From an uncultured Methanobacterium sp. (GTDB taxonomy: Archaea > Methanobacteriota > Methanobacteria > Methanobacteriales > Methanobacteriaceae), in assembly GCF_963665055.1 (NCBI RefSeq), contig NZ_OY762015.1, forward strand, positions 2,750,501 through 2,814,500: a stretch of DNA of 64,000 bases, given 5' to 3'. Both the position numbers and the translations under genes were made by a program. Position 1 is the stretch's first letter, and every line of letters begins with the position of its first letter. Under the pieces are notes generated by a model that worked only from the letters and a program-made list of their open reading frames with translations, did not search any database and was not told the origin of the DNA. Of this stretch, positions 1 to 9,727 are shown piece by piece.

Positions 1-456
<456 letters not shown>

Positions 457-475
457 ATTTGGGATAAATTTAATT

Positions 476-850
<375 letters not shown>

Positions 851-885
851 GTTAAATAATAACTTAAAACCAGGTAAAAGATACG

Positions 886-926
<41 letters not shown>

Positions 927-978
927 TATTTTATATATTTATTAATCCTTTTTTACCGGGATACATCAATCCCAAACC

Positions 979-986
979 TTTTAATA
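979..986 (+). promoter_or_regulatory. Likely archaeal TATA box for tRNA-Ser
   Basis: TTTTAATA lies 35-42 bases before the mature tRNA 5' end. This would suit a TATA box with a short 5' leader that is removed by RNase P. Position and composition only. Confidence 0.35.
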
Positions 987-1014
987 GGTTGAAAACAAAA
1001 TAAATCTAATTATC

Positions 1015-1105
<91 letters not shown>

Positions 1106-1245
1106 CATCTTACTATACTTTAAGCTTTTGAAACTATTTTTCATTTCATGATTTGAAACTATTTCTCAAGGTTTTATATTACATGGGATAATATCATAAA
1201 TTAGTATGTTAAGATATTATCAATCCCTCGGATCTGGAGTAATTT

Positions 1246-1902
1246 ATGAAATCTAGAATTAGAACATCATTTGCAATACAATCTTTTTTCTTCCTTTTTA
1301 TGTTTGTAGATAATTTTTTTTCATTTTTTAAGCAATCAAAACCTTTTTCCTTATTTTTTATATTAACTATGCCACCCTTCTTTGTGGTGACTTTATGTGA
1401 TGAAATAGCATATTTTAACAAAAGAATCGTTTTAATAATTTTGGCTGTTGTTTTAGCTTTAACACTTGGATTAATATCATATAAACCATTTAATCCCGGT
1501 GTTGATATGATGCAATATTATGAGATCACTGTACTTTCAACAGTTGTCGTTATTGCCCTGGTTTTATGGGTATTTAAAGGGTGGGATAAGATTGGAAAAG
1601 CAGTGAAACAGTATGATAACATCCTCGAAATGGATCCCTATGATATTTCATCATTAAATAATAAAGGAGTGGAATTAGCCCATCTGAAAAAGCATAAATG
1701 GGCAATGGAATGTTTTGATAAGGCATTAAAAGTAGATCCTAATGATTCTGCTGCATTGCATAACAAAGGGGTTGTTCTCAGTGAATTTAAAAAAACTAGA
1801 GAAGCAACTCAAAAAGCCAATGAGTTTTTCGATCGAGCATTAGAAGCTGATCCTGGATTGGATGATGCTAAACGTTCGGGGAAGATAATTTTGGAAGTTT
1901 AA
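1246..1902 (+). CDS. Membrane-anchored TPR-repeat protein
   Basis: Up to 218 residues. Two transmembrane segments (about residues 60-78 and 93-111) precede a cytoplasmic tail of two to three tetratricopeptide repeats (about 113-210), recognisable by YDNILEMDPYD, NNKGVELAHLKKH and FDKALKVDPND. TPR arrays mediate protein-protein contacts; the partner is unknown. The first 40 residues are Phe-rich and may not be translated: the Met at 1369 or the GTG at 1384 are alternative starts. The gene is AT-rich and lies between the intact tRNA-Ser and its first decayed copy, in the accessory segment. Confidence 0.7.
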   Translation: MKSRIRTSFAIQSFFFLFMFVDNFFSFFKQSKPFSLFFILTMPPFFVVTLCDEIAYFNKRIVLIILAVVLALTLGLISYKPFNPGVDMMQYYEITVLSTVVVIALVLWVFKGWDKIGKAVKQYDNILEMDPYDISSLNNKGVELAHLKKHKWAMECFDKALKVDPNDSAALHNKGVVLSEFKKTREATQKANEFFDRALEADPGLDDAKRSGKIILEV

Positions 1903-1914
1903 CTAAAAAAGTGG

Positions 1915-1999
1915 TATAGGATAGTCTAGCCAGATAAATTGTGGGACTTGAGATTCTGTGGGGTATGGCTCATTCAGGGTTCAAATTCATGTCTCGGTG
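1915..1999 (+). pseudogene. Decayed full-length copy of tRNA-Ser(TGA)
   Basis: It aligns without gaps to all 85 positions of the tRNA-Ser at 1021-1105; I count 65 identities. The anticodon loop CTTGAGA and the T-loop region CAGGGTTCAAAT are kept, but the acceptor and anticodon stems no longer pair. Of 20 differences, 14 are C-to-T or G-to-A, so the decay is strongly biased towards AT. It cannot form a working tRNA. Best explained as a duplicated attachment site or tRNA left by an integrated element. Confidence 0.85.
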
Positions 2000-2153
2000 T
2001 ACAATAATCTATTTTTAGTTTATTTTAATCTCTTATTACAATTTTTATTTTTAAAATATTGATTATGTTTCGAGTAGATTTGAATAATATGGTATAATAA
2101 TAACATCAGTTTTTAATATTAGGGTATGCAATTAATTTTGTTGGGGGATACTC

Positions 2154-4088
2154 ATGTCATGGAAAGATGGAGTTAAAGGGGAAGAAGTATTAGATATCAT
2201 TACATCTGATGAAGATGAATTATGTGTTATTGCTGGACCTGGAACAGGTAAAACTTTTGCTCTTAAACGCAGGATTCAAAGATTGCTTGAAAAGGGTAAA
2301 GATCCTTCAAGGATGTTAGTTGTCACTTTTTCTAGGACTGCTGCAGCAGACATAAAGAAAGAACTTGCTGAAATAGGGTTAGATGGAATAAAAAATGTTA
2401 CGGCAAAAACACTTCACTCTTATTGTTTTTCATTATTAAATAAGGAAGGTGTTTTAGAAATCACTGGACGTAACACAAGGACTTTGATGGATTTTGAAAA
2501 ACGATTCTTGCTTGAAGATCTTAAATATTTGGGCTTAGGTAATATTAGTTATTTAGAAGATAAATTATTAGAATTTGAGGCTGCATGGGCAAAATTACAG
2601 TCTGATGAACCAGGATGGCCTTTTACAGAAGAAGATCGGATTTTCCGAAACGAAATATTAAAATGGCTTTTATTTCATGATGCAATGATTATTGAGGAAA
2701 TTATTCCCGAAGCTTACAACTATCTAAGAGATAACCCACTTTCTGATGAGATAAAAAAGTTTGAATATGTCTTTGTTGATGAGTATCAAGATCTCAATAA
2801 AGCCGAACAAAAACTTATTGAGCTTTTAGCAAATAACGCTTCTGTGATGATTATTGGCGATGATGATCAGTCAATCTATTCTTTTCGTCATGCACATCCT
2901 GAAGGGATTCATGATTATTCTATCAAGATTTCTGATGAGCACAAATCATTAAATAAATGTCGAAGATGTCCTGAAAATGTAGTTGATATTGCAAATGAGT
3001 TGATCAAAAATAATGATATTAGATATTTCCCTAAACAACTTGAATCGATTTCTGAAAACTCTGAAGGTAAAACATTAATAGTTCAGTGGAAATCAATAAA
3101 TGATGAAATCGATGGAATTGTTCAATATATAAAAAATGTTATTGATGAGGGTATTGTTGATATAAGCGAAATACTGGTTTTATCTCCTCGTAGACTTGTT
3201 GGTTATGAAATAAGGGATAGATTAAATGATGAGTTAGGAATTAATGCTCAGAGTTTTTTTCAAGAACAGGAACTTGAAGGTAGTCCTAAAAAATCTGAAA
3301 AATCTGAACATCAAAAATCTTTTACTCTTTTAACTTTATTAGCAGATCCATATGATAAAGTTGCAATAAGGTGTGGATTAGGGTTTGCCAATTCAAATCT
3401 TAGAGCACCCTCTTATAATAAATTGTGTGAGTACTGTACTTTAAATAATGAAAGTCCAAATGATGTTTTAAGTCAGGTTATTGGCGAAAATTTAGATATT
3501 TCTGGAATTAAACCATTAATAGGCCCTTATAAATTGTTAAATGCTGAATTAGATTATTTAAAATCGCTTGAATTCCCCCAACTAGTTGATGAATTGTTCC
3601 CAAACGATAAAATATGGGCAACACCTTTTAGATCTATTTTAGATAATATGGATTCAAATTCAAAACCTTCTGATATTCTTAAAGAACTAAAAAACAATAT
3701 AATTCAATACGAACTTCCAACTGATGCTGATTATGTGCGTGTTATGAGTTTACATAAATCTAAAGGATTAACAGCTGATTTAGTCATTATATGTAGTTGT
3801 GTAAATGGAGTTATTCCATCTCCTGACCCTAAGTTAAGTCATGATGATCGTAGAAGACTTTTAGAAGAACAAAGGCGTTTATTTTATGTGGGGATAACAA
3901 GAACGACAAATATTTTAGTTATTTCAAGTTTTAGATTCTTACCAGTTAAAATTGCTAGAAAAATGATGCCAAAAGTACATATAACACGTCGTTGGGGTAA
4001 TATGATGACTAGATCTTCACAATTTATTTCAGAGTTAGGTCCTAATGCACCTAAGACTATTAGTGGAAATGAAATTATCCCAAAATGA
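2154..4088 (+). CDS. UvrD/Rep-type superfamily 1 DNA helicase
   Basis: ATP-dependent DNA helicase of 644 residues, somewhat shorter than UvrD or PcrA (about 720). Visible motifs in order: Walker A GPGTGKT (28-34), motif Ia VTFSRTAAADI, Walker B VDEYQDLNKAEQ (about 208), motif III IIGDDDQSIYSFRHAHPEGI (about 237), motif V VMSLHKSKGLTADLVII (about 530), motif VI EQRRLFYVGITRT (about 575). All catalytic motifs look intact. An SD-like GGGGG precedes the ATG. It lies alone in the AT-rich tRNA-bounded segment. Such helicases occur both in repair and in mobile or defence islands; no nuclease partner is visible nearby. Family sure, role unknown. Confidence 0.93.
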   Translation: MSWKDGVKGEEVLDIITSDEDELCVIAGPGTGKTFALKRRIQRLLEKGKDPSRMLVVTFSRTAAADIKKELAEIGLDGIKNVTAKTLHSYCFSLLNKEGVLEITGRNTRTLMDFEKRFLLEDLKYLGLGNISYLEDKLLEFEAAWAKLQSDEPGWPFTEEDRIFRNEILKWLLFHDAMIIEEIIPEAYNYLRDNPLSDEIKKFEYVFVDEYQDLNKAEQKLIELLANNASVMIIGDDDQSIYSFRHAHPEGIHDYSIKISDEHKSLNKCRRCPENVVDIANELIKNNDIRYFPKQLESISENSEGKTLIVQWKSINDEIDGIVQYIKNVIDEGIVDISEILVLSPRRLVGYEIRDRLNDELGINAQSFFQEQELEGSPKKSEKSEHQKSFTLLTLLADPYDKVAIRCGLGFANSNLRAPSYNKLCEYCTLNNESPNDVLSQVIGENLDISGIKPLIGPYKLLNAELDYLKSLEFPQLVDELFPNDKIWATPFRSILDNMDSNSKPSDILKELKNNIIQYELPTDADYVRVMSLHKSKGLTADLVIICSCVNGVIPSPDPKLSHDDRRRLLEEQRRLFYVGITRTTNILVISSFRFLPVKIARKMMPKVHITRRWGNMMTRSSQFISELGPNAPKTISGNEIIPK

Positions 4089-4126
4089 ATATTTTTGCTT
4101 ATGATTAATGAAAGTGTAGGGATGAA

Positions 4127-4591
4127 ATGAAAAATAATATTGCATTATGTATGCTAATTTTAGTAATTATAGCCTTTTCTGGATGTACAGATAAAAATCC
4201 AAATCCCGGGAATTTGATGTATGATTTAAACATTGAATCAACACCTGATAATCCTGTGGTTGATAAATATATCATGATTACAAAGGTAGATCATGTAGTT
4301 ATCGAATATACTAATATATATCCTATAAACGGAATATCCTGTGATTTCCAGTTTGCAACATATAATGTACAGACTCAAACTGGACAGCCATCCACCAATT
4401 ATGAATCAAACCTTATAGATGTTAAAAAAATCTCAACTAATTCAGCCTCAACTTCTGGATCTGTCATCTTAAATGCAAAAGGTGCAAAAAGCATAGGAAT
4501 TAGGGATAATAATGGGAAAGGGAGGGTTAAACTGATTATGAATGAGACTAGATCATTTGACCTTGTTAGCTTTTTAATGAATGCTATATAA
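4127..4591 (+). CDS. Small predicted lipoprotein
   Basis: 154 residues with a signal sequence (MKNNIALCMLILVIIAFSGC); FSGC forms a lipobox with Cys20 as the probable lipid-attachment residue. The mature part is Asn/Thr-rich and probably beta-rich (VEYTN, YNVQTQTGQPS), as in many archaeal surface lipoproteins. It starts 38 bp after the helicase stop and may be co-transcribed. I do not recognise the family. Confidence 0.72.
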   Translation: MKNNIALCMLILVIIAFSGCTDKNPNPGNLMYDLNIESTPDNPVVDKYIMITKVDHVVIEYTNIYPINGISCDFQFATYNVQTQTGQPSTNYESNLIDVKKISTNSASTSGSVILNAKGAKSIGIRDNNGKGRVKLIMNETRSFDLVSFLMNAI

Positions 4592-4718
4592 TTGGTTTAA
4601 GAAAAACTTAATAGATCATAGCCTTGTCCACGTGAAGTAAATTATAAAACAAGAAGGAAAGAGAGGGGATGTTCATTATAGCTAAAGGTTCATAATATAT
4701 CGATTGGAATTTTAAAAA

Positions 4719-5006
4719 TCATTGATTATCCTTGTGGTAAATCCTTAAAAACTTCAAAATATCATCATCTTTAGAATAGAGATATGCTAATCGATAAGAA
4801 TCTAAATATACTTCTCGGGTACCTTTACGAACCCTTCTCATGGGTTTTCCAGTTAAAGGATCGCAGATGATCTTTTTAAGTTGAACCCGGATTTTCCCTT
4901 TCCAGTCTTTACTTTTCACCCGACGGGAATAATCAGCCACGAATTTATCATTGAATTCAACTTCGGGAAAGACATCATTCAGGTCGATAAATTCCTTTTT
5001 TACCAT
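4719..5006 (-). CDS. RelE/ParE-family toxin-like protein
   Basis: 95 residues with the compact RelE/ParE layout: an N-terminal helical part (NDKFVADYSRRVKSKDW), then KKIICDPLTGKPMRRVRKGTREVYLDSYRLAYLY and a C-terminal strand ILKFLRIYHKDNQ. The pattern of a PL.G-like turn, basic strand, R.AY and final IY.KD is typical. RelE members cut mRNA on the ribosome; ParE members poison gyrase, and the subfamily cannot be fixed here. It overlaps the upstream small gene by 7 bases (5000-5006), the classic toxin-antitoxin coupling. Confidence 0.72.
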   Translation of the reverse strand: MVKKEFIDLNDVFPEVEFNDKFVADYSRRVKSKDWKGKIRVQLKKIICDPLTGKPMRRVRKGTREVYLDSYRLAYLYSKDDDILKFLRIYHKDNQ

Positions 5007-5257
5007 TTTTTAATCTCTTTAAGGAATGCATCGGCGTTAATTCGTTTATATTTTCCTTGATCATGTAATTCAAGGGCTTCTTCAATTTCTCTTACAAAAT
5101 CAGCATCTTCTTTCAGTTCTTCAATATCTTTGAACTTGGAAAGTCTATCTTGTTTAATCCTTTGATTAATCTGTGATTCGAGATTGTCAGAGGCTTTTTT
5201 ATCCTTAAACGCTGTTTCAGTAACTTTTTTATCTTTATTTAGTGTTAATTGAACCAT
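5000..5257 (-). CDS. Putative antitoxin of the RelE/ParE-like pair
   Basis: 85 residues, strongly charged and predicted helical (KDKKASDNLESQINQRIKQD, DADFVREIEEALELHDQGKY), ending DAFLKEIKKW. The C-terminal half resembles antitoxin tails that wrap the toxin. The stop of this gene and the start of the toxin share ATGGTAA, so translation is coupled. A clear SD (AGGAG) lies 8 bases before the ATG. No DNA-binding fold is obvious. Assigned mainly from size, order and overlap. Confidence 0.65.
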   Translation of the reverse strand: MVQLTLNKDKKVTETAFKDKKASDNLESQINQRIKQDRLSKFKDIEELKEDADFVREIEEALELHDQGKYKRINADAFLKEIKKW

Positions 5258-5379
5258 AATTTATGCTCCTATCCAAACTGAAACGTTAATTAGTATCATT
5301 TGGGTATTATAAAAATCTAGTTAAAGTAATATAAAAGTTTAATGATATCATACGTCTTTAGATCTTACAATTCCATTAA

Positions 5380-6117
5380 TTAGTCTCGCGAAAACTCCAA
5401 TAAAAATTTTTCAAAATTAATACGGGCTTTTTCATACTCTGCTTTCCAGGAAGTGACAGTTTCAGGATATATATTTTCATTAGCCACAACTTTTAGCTTT
5501 TTGTTGAAGAGAAATGAGAATTCCTCCACCAGTAATACAGTTTCAACCTGAGATTCATCATGTTTCACCATGTATTCAACATAGTTTTTCCATTTTAAAA
5601 ATAAAGGATAGAGATCTTCAAATTCTTTCTGAGGGAATGTCTTTTCTAGCTTTTCCAGGAGGTTTAAATTATCTGTGTTACTGCAGTTAAAATAATTATC
5701 CAGGGTTCTTTTTCCTTTCCAACCTCTCACTACTATCAAAAACTTGTGAAATTCATTTTGGAAATGAAATGGGGCTTCTTTAAAGAGCTCACTTTGGAGT
5801 TGCTTGATTGTTTTGGATTTGTTGTCTTTTAAGAACTGTTCAATGGATTTATTCATGTCGTTTTTTTCATCTTGGGGAAGTATGTCAAATAGATCCCTTT
5901 TTCTCAGATAAAAAAGATTTTCTGCATCTTTTATCATCACACCATCATGGTACCAGTAGCAGGGAATATCCAGCCCATAACCAATCTCAGTCAACTCACA
6001 GTCCAACAAATACAGGAGTTTATAAAAACGGTTTTTATCACAGTAACTGCCGCAGAGTTTTTTCAGGTTATATGCCGCATATTCCAAGTGTGGATTTATC
6101 ATAAGGTATGAATTCAT
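5380..6117 (-). CDS. Uncharacterised protein, loosely SocA/Panacea-like
   Basis: About 245 residues from the ATG at 6117, which lies 12 bases after an SD (AGGAGA); TTG codons at 6129 and 6120 are alternatives. The N-terminal part (YCDKNRFYKLLYLLDCELTE followed by GLDIPCYWYHDGVMI) resembles the KL.KLLY..D...G..I..YWY.YGP pattern of DUF4065/Panacea antitoxins, but this is a resemblance by eye. The C-terminal half is helical and charged. It sits upstream of the toxin-antitoxin pair on the same strand, 122 bp apart, inside the accessory segment. Confidence 0.55.
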   Translation of the reverse strand: MNSYLMINPHLEYAAYNLKKLCGSYCDKNRFYKLLYLLDCELTEIGYGLDIPCYWYHDGVMIKDAENLFYLRKRDLFDILPQDEKNDMNKSIEQFLKDNKSKTIKQLQSELFKEAPFHFQNEFHKFLIVVRGWKGKRTLDNYFNCSNTDNLNLLEKLEKTFPQKEFEDLYPLFLKWKNYVEYMVKHDESQVETVLLVEEFSFLFNKKLKVVANENIYPETVTSWKAEYEKARINFEKFLLEFSRD

Positions 6118-6364
6118 CAAATATAACAATCTCCTTTGATCTTTCCTTATTACTGGTTTTTTAAGATAAAATGATGTCCTAAGATAAAAAACATAAAGAT
6201 CATAAATTATTTTTATGTTTCTTATGAAATTTATGTTATCCAGTTAGTTAAGTCCGGTGAATTAAATGAACCCTTTCGAAAACGTACTGGTATTTTTCCA
6301 TCTTATTTTACAGGAAGAGGAGATGAACTCTTTTTTTATTGAAACTTTTTCACTTTCACGAGTT

Positions 6365-6409
6365 ATTCCGTGGAGCATGGTTTTCGGGGTTCAAATCCCT
6401 CTCCCGGTG
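6365..6409 (+). pseudogene. 3' fragment of tRNA-Ser(TGA)
   Basis: 45 bases match the 3' half of the tRNA-Ser (its positions 1059-1105): variable arm GTGGAGCATGG, T-arm GGGGTTCAAATCCCT and acceptor strand CTCCCGGTG, with a 2-base gap. No 5' half is present. This is the form expected for an attachment-site remnant. The bases after it (ATAACTATTTTTA) resemble those after the decayed copy at 1915-1999. Confidence 0.8.
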
Positions 6410-6880
6410 TATTATAACTATTTTTATAGATTTTTAAATTCCATAGTATGAACTATCTAAATTGAGGGATCTTGGAGTTATAGGGCCAAAAGGCAAGGGT
6501 AGAAATCTTCATTATGTTTTGTTATAAACTGGATTAGGTTCCGACTAGGTTCCTTTAAATTATTTTTTGCTCACCACAACTGCAAATTCAAGGGTTTAAT
6601 TTCAATGATAAGACGTAAATAGTATTTTTTTTGACATGACATTTAACTGGAAATAAGAATTTCTGTAGACATATAACGGGCAATGATAATATGGGAAGTG
6701 CATGTAACCTTAAATTCATCAAATGTTTCTGAAATCAGAGCATAAAAGAGATTATTTAAAAATAACTATTTTTGTAACTAAAAAATTTAATTTAAAGCTT
6801 TTTTCATGCTTTTGAATAATAATCACAAACTATAATTATTATATGTGATTGAATAATTATGAATTAAGCTTATCCTTTAG
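6410..6880. other. Gene-free accessory segment end with a gene remnant
   Basis: Apart from the remnant at 6537-6595, the segment is AT-rich and holds no credible reading frame. A TATA-like ATAATTATTATATG at 6832-6845 could promote the SpoIIM-like gene downstream. Confidence 0.4.
6537..6595 (-). pseudogene. Remnant of a methyltransferase gene 3' end
   Basis: The block matches the end of the methyltransferase gene at 8711-9553 plus its downstream flank (about 8690-8746). On the minus strand it reads EFAVVVSKK and stop, against EFAVVVRKK and stop in the intact gene. An in-frame stop ends similarity three codons further up. Probably left by duplication or recombination. Confidence 0.7.
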
Positions 6881-6901
6881 ATGAATGGGGAGAATTATAT
6901 T

Positions 6902-7576
6902 ATGTCTAAACAGATTACAGATAACAATTTTTGGAATAAGTTCTCGGGCGTTTTTATAGGTCTTTATAATCGGAACAAGACGATATTAACTCTTTCAGCA
7001 GTCCTTTTTTTGGGATTCTTATTTTTAGGTATTTTAACTGGTTACTTTTCATCAAATTATATTGGACATCTCCTGAACACTTATTTCACGTTACTTCATG
7101 AAAGTCATATCCAGATAAATACACTTTCAATATTCTTTCACAATCTTCAAGCTGCACTTGTTGCCTACTTTGGTGGACTGATTGGAATAATTCCAGTAGG
7201 GGTCTTATCTGTTAATGGGTTCCTTTATGGAGCATTCTTGGGATATTTAATACATGGTCCTATTGTAACCAGTTCTGGAGTTTTCACTCCGGTACATTTT
7301 ATTGTTTACACTTTACCTCATGGTATACTGGAACTTCCCGGATTTATTATAGCCGGTGCTGCAGGATTCCGGCTTACAACCATGGTCATAGGAGTGATAA
7401 AAAGTATAATGAGAAAAACACCCATAAATGATCATTACTGGAAATTTAAGGACTCTCTAATATTGCTTGCAATTGCCATACTTTTGATCTTTATTGCAGC
7501 GATTATTGAAGCTAATATTACTCTATCCCTGGGAAATTACATTACCGGTTTAAATTTAACAGCTACGGGTAAGTAA
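6902..7576 (+). CDS. SpoIIM/DUF95-family membrane protein
   Basis: About 224 residues from the ATG at 6902, chosen because GGGGAG ends 9 bases before it; an in-frame ATG lies at 6881. Five or six transmembrane segments. The family core is visible: FFHNLQAALVAYFGGLIGIIPVGVLSVNGFLYGAFLGYL, then TLPHGILELPGFIIAGAAGFRL. Related to stage II sporulation protein M, which in bacteria works in membrane remodelling; in archaea its role is unknown. A short winged-helix gene follows on the opposite strand. Confidence 0.85.
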   Translation: MSKQITDNNFWNKFSGVFIGLYNRNKTILTLSAVLFLGFLFLGILTGYFSSNYIGHLLNTYFTLLHESHIQINTLSIFFHNLQAALVAYFGGLIGIIPVGVLSVNGFLYGAFLGYLIHGPIVTSSGVFTPVHFIVYTLPHGILELPGFIIAGAAGFRLTTMVIGVIKSIMRKTPINDHYWKFKDSLILLAIAILLIFIAAIIEANITLSLGNYITGLNLTATGK

Positions 7577-7676
7577 TCCAAGAAAAAAGTACGAAACTTA
7601 AAAAATCAATCGATCTGAGTTTATAGTAACTAGATTTATCCAAAAATTATCCGGATCGCCATGTTTGAGTAAAAAG

Positions 7677-8027
7677 CTATTTGGAAGTAGGAACTTCAAT
7701 ATTTTTCAATTTATCCGAGGTAATATTGTCTTCAGTATCTTCTGTCTGCTTTTTAATTTCTATCTCAGCTAAACTCAACTGGAAAGCACTGATAAGTTTG
7801 CTTACTTCCGAGTCCATGTTTACCATGTAAAGTTGTGCATTTCCTACCTTTTTTGTTTTTTTAATAAGACCATAATTTTCTAATTCTTCTAGAAAATCAT
7901 ATAATGTGCTGCGAGCAATTTGGGAGTAATTTGCAATGTCAGTTTTAGTGTATTCTGTCCAGGGATGCGATATGAAAAGATCGATCACTTTAACCCTGGG
8001 GCTTGAACCAAAGATATCAGTCAACAT
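7677..8027 (-). CDS. Winged-helix transcriptional regulator
   Basis: 116 residues. The N-terminal 75 form a winged HTH: RVKVIDLFISHPWTEYTKTDI, recognition region QIARSTLYDFLEELENYGLI, then a wing KKTKKVGNAQLYMVN. The C-terminal tail is charged and Thr/Glu-rich. The fold is shared by many archaeal regulators of TrmB or MarR type. The target is unknown; it is convergent with the SpoIIM-like gene and divergent from the small gene at 8112. Confidence 0.8.
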   Translation of the reverse strand: MLTDIFGSSPRVKVIDLFISHPWTEYTKTDIANYSQIARSTLYDFLEELENYGLIKKTKKVGNAQLYMVNMDSEVSKLISAFQLSLAEIEIKKQTEDTEDNITSDKLKNIEVPTSK

Positions 8028-8111
8028 ACTATCACCTAATGTATTTTTTTACTACAAACTTGTATAAAAAACTAACGTCACATATTTATTACTATTTGAT
8101 TAATTAATATT

Positions 8112-8405
8112 ATGAAACCAAAACTTAAGGAAAAGGTTCTGTTCAATTTATTGAGTCATGGATATGTGGGCAAAAAACACACCCCTATTGTGAATGCATG
8201 CAAAGGATTTCCTAAACATGAAATAAACAGAGTTAAGGATACTATCAATGTTTTAATTGTTGAGGGTTATATTGTTCTCAAAACAACGGGACATGATCCT
8301 GATATATCCATTAATCCCAAAAGATTGGATGAAATAAAAAACATGCCGGGAATAAGGAAATTTATAGAAATGAACCCTTATTTTAAGGGAAGATTTAATT
8401 TATAA
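8112..8405 (+). CDS. Small winged-helix-like protein
   Basis: 97 residues, basic. The sequence KLKEKVLFNLLSHGYVGKKHTPI with KHEINRVKDTINVLIVEGYIV and KTTGHDPDISINPKRLDEI looks like a winged HTH in which the second helix is followed by a short wing. No family name recognised. It is divergent from the regulator at 7677-8027, with an 84-bp shared promoter region, so the two may be functionally linked. Confidence 0.6.
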   Translation: MKPKLKEKVLFNLLSHGYVGKKHTPIVNACKGFPKHEINRVKDTINVLIVEGYIVLKTTGHDPDISINPKRLDEIKNMPGIRKFIEMNPYFKGRFNL

Positions 8406-8630
8406 ACTTGCATGAGCTTGTTTTAATATTATCAATTTTATAAAGAAGTATCATAATTATTCATGCCATATATGAAGTTTAGATGTGCTATGAATTGTGG
8501 AAACATTGGGGATAGATCAAAAACACATGGAACATACTCTTTTATTCTGTATGATTTGAGTGTTATTATTAAGTTAGAGCACGATCATGGGATTTAAAGC
8601 AATAATATATCATCCATCTTAATAATTAAG

Positions 8631-8710
8631 TTCACGATTAACTTCATGATTACCAGTAGGTTTTACCCGGTAAGTTCCTGATTAACTTCCCGATTAGGTT
8701 CCCGATTAAA
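8631..8710. repeat. Five 12-bp tandem repeats next to methyltransferase stop
   Basis: Units of consensus TTCCCGATTAAC: 8631-8642, 8643-8654, 8675-8686, 8687-8698 and 8699-8710, with a 20-bp interruption. The last unit abuts the methyltransferase stop. Degenerate units also lie in the remnant block near 6537-6556. The rest of 8406-8630 shows nothing clear. Confidence 0.75.
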
Positions 8711-9553
8711 TTATTTTTTACGCACCACAACTGCAAATTCAGGTGACTGGGGATCATAATCGCGGCCAGCAACATCACCGTACACATTATCTATCCTAAG
8801 ACCGTTTCTTTCAAATTCATCCTTCAAAGAAGTTACACAGAAGCACTGTAACCAGTTATAAACAACCCTTTTTCGCCCACTGGCTTCTATTATTGTGTAC
8901 TTATCAAGAGTAACCTTTTCCGGGTTATATTTGAAACAGTTAACAAAGCAATAGTAATCTTCAGCAGACCAGAAGTGGTCAAGCTGGTTCAGTTCATAGG
9001 CGCTAAATTCCTCTTTTTTATTGAAATAATTCAAAGAATGCACATCAAGAATGATTTTACCGTGAGCTTTAAGCAATCTCCTGAATTTGCCCAACATAAT
9101 CCTCCTTTGATTGGGACTTAGGGCACAGTAGTCACACATGATCATGGTAATAACATCAAACTTACCTTGAGTGGTAAAATCCAGGTAGTTCTGGTGAATA
9201 TAATCCACATCTAAACCGAGTTCTGCAGCTATTTTCTGGGCATATTCAATGGATCTTTTTGAAAAATCAACTCCAGTAACATTTATACCTTTCTCGGCAA
9301 ATCTGTTGGTATAAAGGCCAGGACCACAACCAAAATCAATTAAATCAGAATCAGAGTCTAAATTATGCAAACTCACAATCCAGGAAACTGATTCTTCGAT
9401 AAATTTGATATTTCTGGAAGATGCATCAATTGATTCATCCAGATGGTATTCCAGCATTTTCTGAGAAGTGTACTCATCAGTCCAGAGATCCCGGGCTGTA
9501 TAAAACTCGAAGGGCCCTGGTTTTTCATTTATATTCTTCAGTTCTTCAAACAT
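8711..9553 (-). CDS. Class I SAM-dependent methyltransferase
   Basis: About 280 residues; the ATG at 9553 is preferred over the GTG at 9562. Motif I is LIDFGCGPGLYTNRFAEKG, followed by the acidic motif II loop VTGVDFSKRSIEYAQ and post-motif IITMIMCDYCAL, so SAM binding is well supported. The C-terminal region (HFWSAEDYYCFVNCFKYNPE, YNWLQCFCV) is a substrate lid and Cys-rich. The substrate is unknown. The gene stands alone between two PAS/regulatory genes. A copy of its 3' end is found at 6537-6595. Confidence 0.9.
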   Translation of the reverse strand: MFEELKNINEKPGPFEFYTARDLWTDEYTSQKMLEYHLDESIDASSRNIKFIEESVSWIVSLHNLDSDSDLIDFGCGPGLYTNRFAEKGINVTGVDFSKRSIEYAQKIAAELGLDVDYIHQNYLDFTTQGKFDVITMIMCDYCALSPNQRRIMLGKFRRLLKAHGKIILDVHSLNYFNKKEEFSAYELNQLDHFWSAEDYYCFVNCFKYNPEKVTLDKYTIIEASGRKRVVYNWLQCFCVTSLKDEFERNGLRIDNVYGDVAGRDYDPQSPEFAVVVRKK

Positions 9554-9727
9554 GAACACCACAAAGGTTAATTTTTGTTATTATAGTATAATTGATTATT
9601 ATTTATTTTAATATTATAATTCTTGGCATAGGAACTATATTAACTAGTAAAAGTTCTAAAAACAATAAAATTTATTAATTTTAAAGTTCATAAACAGTAT
9701 AGATATTGTTTTATCGATTTTTTAGGG

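Noticed and set aside
1246..1384. The Phe-rich first 40 residues of the TPR protein as a true N-terminus
   Set aside because: They do not look like a signal peptide or transmembrane helix of the protein and later starts are available; kept only as an outer limit.
6266..6451. A 61-codon plus-strand frame in the accessory segment
   Set aside because: It covers the tRNA-Ser fragment at 6365-6409, has no SD, and does not resemble protein.
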